A stretch of 64,000 nucleotides of DNA from Ohtaekwangia koreensis (GTDB lineage Bacteria; Bacteroidota; Bacteroidia; Cytophagales; Cyclobacteriaceae). The translations under genes and the position numbers were made by a program. The stretch spans positions 62,001 through 126,000 of the forward strand of contig NZ_FUZU01000003.1 of assembly GCF_900167975.1 (NCBI RefSeq), written 5' to 3'. Below are positions 39,038 to 46,678 of this stretch, one piece after another. Within the stretch, counting starts at the first letter, position 1, and each line of letters opens with the position of its first letter. The notes under the pieces are model-generated. The model did no database searches. It was not told where the DNA came from and was given only the letters and a program-made list of their open reading frames with translations.

Positions 39038-42000
39038 ATGCAGTTCAATATCTTACTTGCTCTGTTTATTGTTTGCTGCTACAATTCAGCTACCGGACAG
39101 CAACTTTTCATGCAGCGCTATCCGACCGAGACGCACAAGGCAGCATATCAAAACTGGGATGTAGAACAGGATTTGCAAGGTAATATGTACTTCGCCAACT
39201 CGTATGGAGTTTTAATCTTCGATGGTATTTCCTGGGAGCTCCTGAATTTACCTGATAATGCGTATTGCTGGTCGCTTGCCATCGACAAAAAAGGAGTCAT
39301 ATACGTTGGTGCAGAGCACGAATTCGGATATCTTCAAAAAACTCTGGATGGCAAATTCAAGTATGTTTCACTCACGGAATTACTTCCGGAGAAGAAGCGC
39401 TCTGACATAAAATCTATAGTAGATATTGGAGTGCAAGGGCAATCCGTTTTTTTTAGTGATCAGTTGCATTGCTACATATACCATGATGGAAGAATTGACA
39501 TTTTGGACGCACCCAATATATATTTTATCCCATTGGACGATTCGTTGTACTGGGTAGACGCTAAAACATATACTGTATACCTTTATAAGAACGATACCTT
39601 ATCAAATGTAAATTTAAATCTGGAGGCCAATGATATCGGACCAATGGATAGTTATAAGGAAAAATATTTTCTGATTTTAGATCAGGCAAATCGAGTGTTG
39701 TTAATAGATCCTTCGAATGGAAAGAAACAAGTTCTCTCTGAAGGGATTAATACAACCTTGAAAGGTCTCCCTATAACACGGATATGTATGTTGACAGATA
39801 ACAGACTTGCGCTACTTACAGACCGGGAGATAATGATTATTGACTTGAACGGAAAAATTCTTGGCAGGGTCACTAGCGCGATGCTCGGGGAAAGTAATTT
39901 ATGGTCTACGATATTTTATGAAGATGCTCGCCATAATTTGTGGTTTTCAACAGACGAATTTATAGGGCTGACTATTACAAGCTCTCCCCTTGCCTACTAC
40001 GACAAGGCCAACGGTTTTAAGGGCGTTGTATTTGCTTTAGGGGGTCAAGGTGACGAACGATACGTGGGTACAGATATAGGACTATATCATCAAAAGCAAA
40101 ACGATCAATTCAAGTTAGTACCGGGTACAGATGGCCTCATTTGGAATATTTATACTTTAAAAGATCGGTCTTACCTGGCACATTCAGATGGTGTTTTTGA
40201 AGTTGTGCATCAGCAAGCGACCAAATTGACAACGCATTCGTCGGTTTTATCTCTGTGCATTCTGAAACAAAGTCAGGGAAGTATAATCATGGGTACTGCT
40301 GACGAGGGTATATGGTTGTTAACAAAAGGCAAAGCTTCCTGGAGGAAGCATAAAATAAACGGCTTCGAAGAAGAGACCCGCTATATACAGGAAGATCGTG
40401 CAGGCAACCTATGGATTTCACATGACGGAAAAGGTATCTGGAAACTACGGCTCAATGAGAAGATGGATTCTGTCATTGAAAAAAAGTTCTATACTACATC
40501 TTCCGGGCTTCCTTCTAATCTTTATAATAGGGTTTTTAAATTAAGGGATCAAAAAATCATTGCAGGGACAACAGACGGTATATATTGCTATAATGACGCG
40601 AACGACATTTTTGAACCCGATAATCGATTCACCAAGGCATTGCATGGAAATACAATCGTCTCACTGGCAGAATCACAGGAGGGACAACTGTACTTACGTG
40701 CTTGGGAGTCAATGGATGAAGCGGGGTCGTTTTCAGGAATATTGGTAAGGGCGGCTGACAGTACTTACGCATTGCTACGTACACTATTTGATAAGATTAC
40801 GTGGATTGATACTGGCGTTCCTTTAACAGCTACTTCAAGCGGAGCCTGGTTTGGTAACAACAACAAAGTCGTTTCCTATAATCCGAATCAACAGACATTC
40901 TATCAGGAACCACTTCAGCCGGTAATTAAAAAAGTAATCGCTGCGGACTCTACTATTTGTTTCGATTGTCGCACGGATGGAGCGATGGACATCCCGTATT
41001 CAAAAAACAGTTTGATGTTTTACTTCAATGTTATTTTTAATGAAGATGTTGAAAAGAATGAATTTCAATATAAGCTGATTGGTCTTAACAAAGAATGGTC
41101 TGCATGGACCGATGCAAACGAAGCACACTTCACGAATTTACCAGAAGGTGACTATACTTTCCAGGTACGCGCCAAAAATGTTTATAACAGTGAAAGCAAC
41201 ATCGCGAGCTATACATTTCGTATAAACCGACCTATTTATAGAACGGTTTGGGCATACATGGTATATTCTCTAGTACTTGCCCTTACCATGTATTGGCTTA
41301 CTGTTTTGCGAACAAAAAGAGTAAACATGCAAAAAAGAATTCTTGAGCATAAGGTTCATGAAAAGACAAAAGAACTCGTGGCGATGAACGAAGAAATTCT
41401 TTTACAAAGTGAAGCCCTTGAGCAGCAAGCCGAAATACTGAAGGCATCGAATTATACTAAAGACAAATTATTCTCTATTATATCCCATGATCTGCGCGGA
41501 CCAATACGCCAGTTCGGTGAAGTATTTAATATGATCGAACGTGGATATATATCAGCGGAAGAATTTCAATACAAACTTATGCCTGACTTGAAAGAAAGGG
41601 CCAATTATGTTTCTACGCTAACAGACAACTTGCTGCAATGGGCAAAAGGACAAATGGGAGGTATTCAGGTAAACAAATCAGAACTCAACGTTGCCGATAT
41701 AATTCATGAAAATAGTAGCCTACTCAGTCCCCAGGCTCTAAAAAAATCAATTACACTGAAAGCTGAAATCACCGAAGGGCTTCAGAACGTATATGCAGAT
41801 CAGGATATGATAAAACTTATCGTTCGCAATCTGGTTAGCAATGCCATAAAATTCACTCCCGAATTTGGTGTTGTCGAAGTGAGCACCAAAACAGATCATG
41901 ATTCTATATTTATATCGGTACAAGACAACGGAACAGGTCTTTCTCCAGAGGACATTAATAAGATTGTTGAGAAGGAATACTTTACTAAATATGGAACCTC

Positions 42001-42151
42001 CGGAGAGAAAGGATCCGGGCTTGGACTTATGCTTTGTCGCGAGTTCATCGAGAAAAATGGCGGTGTGCTCACTATAGAAAGTCAGCCAGGGATAGGAAGT
42101 ACGTTCACATTCCATTTGCCGATTTACAAACAGGCGGTTCAAACCACATAA
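39038..42151 (+). CDS. Propeller/Y_Y_Y sensor histidine kinase without receiver or HTH domain
   Basis: The protein has 1037 residues. Signal peptide (ending ATGQQ), then two seven-bladed-propeller-type halves (about 25-640) with ligand-binding repeat motifs (WDVEQDLQGNMYFANSYGV, YIQEDRAGNLWISHDGKGIW). A Y_Y_Y domain follows (about 654-725, YKLIGLNKEWSAW), one membrane helix (about 737-757) and a coiled coil. The HisKA domain has SHDLRGP (His817) and the HATPase domain ends in GEKGSGLGLMLCREF. Hybrid systems with this sensor usually add a receiver and AraC-type HTH; both are missing, so it needs a separate regulator, which is not encoded next to it. It converges on the toxin operon, with only 137 bp between stop codons. 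Confidence 0.93.
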   Translation: MQFNILLALFIVCCYNSATGQQLFMQRYPTETHKAAYQNWDVEQDLQGNMYFANSYGVLIFDGISWELLNLPDNAYCWSLAIDKKGVIYVGAEHEFGYLQKTLDGKFKYVSLTELLPEKKRSDIKSIVDIGVQGQSVFFSDQLHCYIYHDGRIDILDAPNIYFIPLDDSLYWVDAKTYTVYLYKNDTLSNVNLNLEANDIGPMDSYKEKYFLILDQANRVLLIDPSNGKKQVLSEGINTTLKGLPITRICMLTDNRLALLTDREIMIIDLNGKILGRVTSAMLGESNLWSTIFYEDARHNLWFSTDEFIGLTITSSPLAYYDKANGFKGVVFALGGQGDERYVGTDIGLYHQKQNDQFKLVPGTDGLIWNIYTLKDRSYLAHSDGVFEVVHQQATKLTTHSSVLSLCILKQSQGSIIMGTADEGIWLLTKGKASWRKHKINGFEEETRYIQEDRAGNLWISHDGKGIWKLRLNEKMDSVIEKKFYTTSSGLPSNLYNRVFKLRDQKIIAGTTDGIYCYNDANDIFEPDNRFTKALHGNTIVSLAESQEGQLYLRAWESMDEAGSFSGILVRAADSTYALLRTLFDKITWIDTGVPLTATSSGAWFGNNNKVVSYNPNQQTFYQEPLQPVIKKVIAADSTICFDCRTDGAMDIPYSKNSLMFYFNVIFNEDVEKNEFQYKLIGLNKEWSAWTDANEAHFTNLPEGDYTFQVRAKNVYNSESNIASYTFRINRPIYRTVWAYMVYSLVLALTMYWLTVLRTKRVNMQKRILEHKVHEKTKELVAMNEEILLQSEALEQQAEILKASNYTKDKLFSIISHDLRGPIRQFGEVFNMIERGYISAEEFQYKLMPDLKERANYVSTLTDNLLQWAKGQMGGIQVNKSELNVADIIHENSSLLSPQALKKSITLKAEITEGLQNVYADQDMIKLIVRNLVSNAIKFTPEFGVVEVSTKTDHDSIFISVQDNGTGLSPEDINKIVEKEYFTKYGTSGEKGSGLGLMLCREFIEKNGGVLTIESQPGIGSTFTFHLPIYKQAVQTT

Positions 42152-42288
42152 CTAAAACTATATTTCCATGCGCTGAAAGCGAATGAAACGCTGACATCGT
42201 CACTGATGTATAGTTTAACCACATAAAGTCCTATAAAAATTAACACCTATACTTCTCTGTATCTTGGATCTCCCGGATAACAAATCAC

Positions 42289-44019
42289 TCACCCGCCAAG
42301 TATAAAATTATACCCCATTGTAACTGTAACGTCATTGGTATTTGCTTCCGAGGTGCTGCGCCATTGATTAAGCACGTTCAGGTTGAAGGTATGTTTTCGC
42401 TGTACTTTATATACGGCATGGCACCTTACATTGAAGACATGATTGTCCCATTCATTAACGCTACGGCTTGCGTTGTAAGAGAGATTAGCTCCCGTTGTGA
42501 TTCTCTTCTGTAGTATACTTGCACTTATGCTGGCTATAGGACCAACGGTTATAAACTCATCTCGACCAATTGTATTATAAGAAGCATTTAACCCGGCGGA
42601 AAAATTTCTCCCAGTGGTCATGCGTGATAGTGTATACATAACTGATGCATTATAAAACTGCGACAGATTTCCATTGCGTACCACACCTCCTTGTTCATCG
42701 GCAGTCTCCTGAAAACTGATATCTACACTTATACCTTTCATTTCATCTTCCGACTGCGAAAGCATATAGCTTGCTGACGCACTTGCATTTTGAGAAACTT
42801 GCGTATAGTCAAGCGTGTCCAGGTTCTGGAAGTTATCCAGCCTGTTGATGCTTAAAAACTGCGGACGAATACGCATGAAGGTCTGAAAGTTTGAATACGT
42901 GAACGCTGAGGTCAGTTTATCAGACGGAGTATAGGATACATTTACCGAACCAATGAACCGTGTCGATGAACCTGACTTGGCGTTGTCGAGGTTATCGCGC
43001 TGGAAGCCCATGTTCATCGCCAGTTGCACTTTGCTTTTGAACAACGGCTGGGCTGCATTCACAGTAATATTTTCAAGGTCATTATTAAGATAGTATGTAC
43101 CCAGCGTTCTATATCCCGGATCGATACGCTCATACCCAACACCCAGTATTGTACTGGTAAATGTATACTGCAGCGATGACTTGAAAGCATGAAAATAACC
43201 GGTGGACTCTTTTGAATCGATCGCGCGGCTAAAGAGATTACTCCCCTCCGAATCCGCTGCCCTTACATCTTCTGTTAAAGCACTCGTGGCATATTCAACG
43301 GCTATATCCATGTGCTGCCATACACGCGTTCCGGCATTAAAACTGATTACCGTATTGGCCATTGGGTATATCTGCAAACTATCAGGCTTGTTCTGAATTG
43401 AATTCACATCATCCCACGCATGAAACGCAATCATACCCAACCGGTAATTATTCTTTTGATACTCTATTTTGCTCCCCCATCCCATGCGCTCATAAGCAGC
43501 CGGTGTAATACGGTTGGTTGTATCATATTCAACAGCCTTCTGCAAACGACCATATATACCACTAACCTTTAATCCGCTGTCCTTAGGTTCTACATCAACC
43601 CCGGCCCCGGTAAATAAATAGCCATTTACGGTATAGGGAGAATATGTTGCTGCTATATTTCCAATATGTGCTGTTACTGATTTATAGGACGGATGTATAC
43701 TGAAACGGTTTGGCGGCACCGGGTACGAATAATCACCACCAAAGCTGGTGAGCGTAAACGAAAACGGCAGGTTCACGAGCCCATACAGATTAAGATTCAT
43801 ACTACCATTAACAAAGTATGAAAACGGATCACGGCCGTAGCCCCCATTACCATTATAATATATACCATTGGCCGACAAAGCTCCGTTAAATTTGAAAGGT
43901 TTGCCTTTACCAAACTGATCACGCAGATTATCGAGACGTATGGATTGCCCATATGAAAACGACCCTATGGAGAGCGCTAACAGAACTAACAAACAACGGT
44001 AAGAGTAGAAAGGATTCAT
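42289..44019 (-). CDS. Outer-membrane beta-barrel protein of unknown family, end of the toxin operon
   Basis: The protein has 576 residues with a signal peptide (ending FSYGQ). The mature part is nearly all alternating amphipathic beta-strands rich in Tyr, Asn and Ser (FNGALSANGIYYNGNGGYG, FTYSNFQTFMRI, GISVDISFQETAD, FNLNVLNQWRS). It ends in VTMGYNFILGG, which indicates a large outer-membrane barrel. It does not show PorP/SprF features. The start overlaps the stop of the PKD lipoprotein gene by 4 bp. I infer that it works with the products of the gene train above it, perhaps as an export channel or anchor; no known function can be assigned. Confidence 0.8.
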   Translation of the reverse strand: MNPFYSYRCLLVLLALSIGSFSYGQSIRLDNLRDQFGKGKPFKFNGALSANGIYYNGNGGYGRDPFSYFVNGSMNLNLYGLVNLPFSFTLTSFGGDYSYPVPPNRFSIHPSYKSVTAHIGNIAATYSPYTVNGYLFTGAGVDVEPKDSGLKVSGIYGRLQKAVEYDTTNRITPAAYERMGWGSKIEYQKNNYRLGMIAFHAWDDVNSIQNKPDSLQIYPMANTVISFNAGTRVWQHMDIAVEYATSALTEDVRAADSEGSNLFSRAIDSKESTGYFHAFKSSLQYTFTSTILGVGYERIDPGYRTLGTYYLNNDLENITVNAAQPLFKSKVQLAMNMGFQRDNLDNAKSGSSTRFIGSVNVSYTPSDKLTSAFTYSNFQTFMRIRPQFLSINRLDNFQNLDTLDYTQVSQNASASASYMLSQSEDEMKGISVDISFQETADEQGGVVRNGNLSQFYNASVMYTLSRMTTGRNFSAGLNASYNTIGRDEFITVGPIASISASILQKRITTGANLSYNASRSVNEWDNHVFNVRCHAVYKVQRKHTFNLNVLNQWRSTSEANTNDVTVTMGYNFILGG

Positions 44020-45386
44020 TTTTTCTGAACTTTTATATCCACAAGTATATAGGACTGTAAGCCATCATAATGGAACGACTTGATCTTGATAACGCCCTTA
44101 CGATTGTCCTGTGTTTTGAATAGTACGATGCGTGGCACTTGCACATCATCAAAAGGCTGAAGTCCTTTAGCCGTTGATGTAATGTTGAGCGCTTGCAAAG
44201 GAGCGTCTGTCGTCATCTGATCAAAATCGCTTTCGGAAAACGAAATTCCGCATGCACACTTATCGAGAGAGTTAATGAAATGCGTTATCTGCCCCTGCGG
44301 TATCGGATCAAAGGTATATTCTTCCACAGAATCCGGGGAAGTGAATTTATTAAAAGTGAATGTAGCGTTGAGTCCGAAGTATGCTATATCTACATATTTC
44401 AACAAAGAATCAGGATCATTTTTGGTGACGACTCTCCGCAAGCTTGTGGAGTAAAAACTACCAATAGAAGCATGCGCTGTGTTGATACCCAGTTTAATAT
44501 CGGTAAAGGTTCGAAGCCCCGTATTGGGCTTAACTACGATATCTTTGGTGATAGTCATGGTCTCTTTACCGTTGGAAGCTTGCAAAGTAATGCTGTAGGT
44601 ACCGGCCTTTGAGAAATATATACTGGGTTGCTGTACGGTTGTGTTACTGATCTGCCCACCACTGGATGACCATTGCCATTGCAGACCTCCTACTGTGTTG
44701 TTCGCTAGCACAGCGCGTAGCGGAGCCTCGTAGTCATCATCTTCAAAGTCAGGAATGATTTCAAAGTCAGGAGATAATGCAGGACTTACCGATATAGTTT
44801 GCACCAGTGAATCAACTGCGGGGCCATTCTCTACAATGAGTATAATCTTATGATCACCCGGTTCAACAAACTGGATATCCGGAGGATTTTCTCCTGTATA
44901 CTCAGCAGGATTACCTTGTTCAAAAACCCAGCGGAATCCAGTTCCCCCTATGGTCTTATTGGTGATCCGAACTGTTACCGGTGCTATATTGTTTGTTAAA
45001 ATTTCTACAGAGAAATCAGGCGTTACGCCATTATATACTGTAAGCGATATTGTTTTACTCTGGCGATCATCTTCACTCCATGCTTCAAGGGTAATGGTAT
45101 GCGCACCCGCTTCAGTAAAGGTAATAATACCAGGGTCGCGCAAGGAAGACGTTGCCGGCTGTCCGCCTTCAAATGTCCAGGAATATTTTTCAGCTCCGGT
45201 AGTATTGTTCGCAATGGTAATACGAGCCGGTGTAGTATAACTTTCATTCCCGATGGTATAAGTAAAATCGATCGTAACAGGCACCGTCTCTTCCTGGAAG
45301 CATGCATACAAACAAAACACGATCATCGTGATGCATACCTGTACTAACAACCTGCTCCAATCTATACCTATCAAATTCTTCTTCAT
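44016..45386 (-). CDS. PKD-domain outer-membrane lipoprotein
   Basis: The protein has 456 residues with a lipoprotein signal (CLYAC, Cys29). Three PKD-like Ig domains occupy about 35-310, each with the pattern Y/W-S/Q-W-x-F/S-x-G-G and a closing TITLEA-type strand (KYSWTFEGGQPATS, GFRWVFEQGNPAEY, LQWQWSSSGGQISN). The C-terminal 150 residues are unassigned, with one CACG motif. PKD domains mediate surface protein contacts. The gene lies between the HEAT-like and barrel genes and overlaps the latter by 4 bp. I start at the ATG encoding MKKNL; a start four codons earlier exists. Confidence 0.85.
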   Translation of the reverse strand: MKKNLIGIDWSRLLVQVCITMIVFCLYACFQEETVPVTIDFTYTIGNESYTTPARITIANNTTGAEKYSWTFEGGQPATSSLRDPGIITFTEAGAHTITLEAWSEDDRQSKTISLTVYNGVTPDFSVEILTNNIAPVTVRITNKTIGGTGFRWVFEQGNPAEYTGENPPDIQFVEPGDHKIILIVENGPAVDSLVQTISVSPALSPDFEIIPDFEDDDYEAPLRAVLANNTVGGLQWQWSSSGGQISNTTVQQPSIYFSKAGTYSITLQASNGKETMTITKDIVVKPNTGLRTFTDIKLGINTAHASIGSFYSTSLRRVVTKNDPDSLLKYVDIAYFGLNATFTFNKFTSPDSVEEYTFDPIPQGQITHFINSLDKCACGISFSESDFDQMTTDAPLQALNITSTAKGLQPFDDVQVPRIVLFKTQDNRKGVIKIKSFHYDGLQSYILVDIKVQKK

Positions 45387-45402
45387 ATAGCACACCATAA
45401 CA

Positions 45403-46320
45403 TTATCGTTTCACAATAGTATAGTTCCCATTACGCTCGTTGAACCATGCCCGGATCGTTGCCAATGCTTTTGGATAGTCTTTCTCTACCAGGTCTCCGC
45501 TCGCACTAACAGCCACCGGGTAATCTTTAATGACAGGTGCGAGTATCTCCATAACACGGTACGCACAATTGATCGGTCGCTCCGATTCTGCGTCCGGTGA
45601 TGAACAATTATTTTCTTCACCGTATAATTCTTTTACCAGAAAATCAATCGTTGTACGTGAACCTATATATATCAGGTCCGGGTACAACTCATATATAGTA
45701 TCATCGTTGGAGCCCAGCTTATTGGCTTTGTCCATAACAGTTTGCTCAGAGAGCACATCACCCATCCGCGCCATCGCGACATATGCTGACCACACATCTT
45801 GTCTTGACAAAGGAGTTTGCTGATTTTGAAGATGCGTCTTTATAATATTCAACTGATCACGTATGTCGAGTTTACCAATGAGTTTGAATAATTTTCCACT
45901 ATAGGGTATAGAGCGATTTAACTCTCTGATATCTTCCAATACTGTTTTATCAAAGTCTTCATTGCTGAATCTGAACAACGCATTGGCTACCTGCCCGTTT
46001 ATACCGGTGTCTTTATCACGCCAGCCTTTCAGGAGTATTTTTACTACTTCTTTCCGTGTCTTTGTCTGCTTACTACTTTGTCCTAAACGACTCACTAAAT
46101 GATAGGCTTCGGAGCGCACGGCAAGCAATGTATCCTTCAGATAAGGAGACAATACCTGTATATAGCGGTTCTCTCCTATAGCCGGATCAAATGTGAATGG
46201 GATTGTAGATTGTTCACTAGCTATAGCAGAGAAATACATTTGCATGTCTTGCTGCGCCGAACTCGTAAATCCACAAAGTACTAATACAACAAGTATACTT
46301 CCTTTCAATATTGTAGTCAT
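45403..46320 (-). CDS. Secreted HEAT-like repeat protein
   Basis: The protein has 305 residues with a signal peptide (ending TSSAQ). The mature part is all-helical with HEAT-like repeat pairs (DTLLAVRSEAYHLVSRLG, TRKEVVKILLKGWRDKDTG, NGQVANALFRFSNEDFDK, RQDVWSAYVAMARMGDV). No catalytic motif is visible. A pair of Cys near 240-255 (NNCSSP, INCAYR) could form a disulfide. It lies 26 bp after the putative immunity gene and 16 bp before the lipoprotein gene. HEAT repeats usually bind proteins, so an adaptor or accessory immunity role is conceivable but untested. Confidence 0.75.
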   Translation of the reverse strand: MTTILKGSILVVLVLCGFTSSAQQDMQMYFSAIASEQSTIPFTFDPAIGENRYIQVLSPYLKDTLLAVRSEAYHLVSRLGQSSKQTKTRKEVVKILLKGWRDKDTGINGQVANALFRFSNEDFDKTVLEDIRELNRSIPYSGKLFKLIGKLDIRDQLNIIKTHLQNQQTPLSRQDVWSAYVAMARMGDVLSEQTVMDKANKLGSNDDTIYELYPDLIYIGSRTTIDFLVKELYGEENNCSSPDAESERPINCAYRVMEILAPVIKDYPVAVSASGDLVEKDYPKALATIRAWFNERNGNYTIVKR

Positions 46321-46346
46321 TTTAATTTCATCAAAACATTACTTTC

Positions 46347-46673
46347 TTATTGGCCTGCATCCCATTTTATTAAATATTCTCTCCACTCACACATGAAAGC
46401 ATATATATCTGAAGAAATTACCTCCAGCTTCCCTTCATCATAGCCATAGCTAATAATTGATTTATCCCTATGGAAATCAATAATGGTAGCATCGTATCCA
46501 AATTCATATTCTGACAATTCGCCCTTCATGACTTTATCCAGATTGGGCAACACATCGTTGATAATATAATTCGTATCGCAAGAATTAAGCTCGCTTAACC
46601 ACCAGTATTCATTTTCAAACGAAACAGCAGGTCGATGATTCTTGTCGCTACTTTCAATAGTATATTTAATCAT
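46347..46673 (-). CDS. Putative immunity protein for the EndoU-like toxin
   Basis: The protein has 108 residues with no signal peptide and is acidic (rich in Asp and Glu), as expected for a cytoplasmic inhibitor of a basic nuclease. Visible segments are FENEYWWLSELNSCD, ISYGYDEGKLEVISSDIYAFM and the C-terminal WREYLIKWDAG. I cannot match it to a named immunity family. Its position is diagnostic: its start lies 5 bp after the toxin stop, and it shares the toxin tip's low GC (19-20 of 60 bases in sampled lines). If the toxin is a real antibacterial RNase, this should neutralise it. Confidence 0.72.
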   Translation of the reverse strand: MIKYTIESSDKNHRPAVSFENEYWWLSELNSCDTNYIINDVLPNLDKVMKGELSEYEFGYDATIIDFHRDKSIISYGYDEGKLEVISSDIYAFMCEWREYLIKWDAGQ

Positions 46674-46678
46674 TATAA

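Noticed and set aside
42289-44019. Barrel protein as PorP/SprF of the T9SS
   Set aside because: It is nearly twice the usual length and lacks the QDPxxSQY/NPAYAG-type N-terminal motif of that family.
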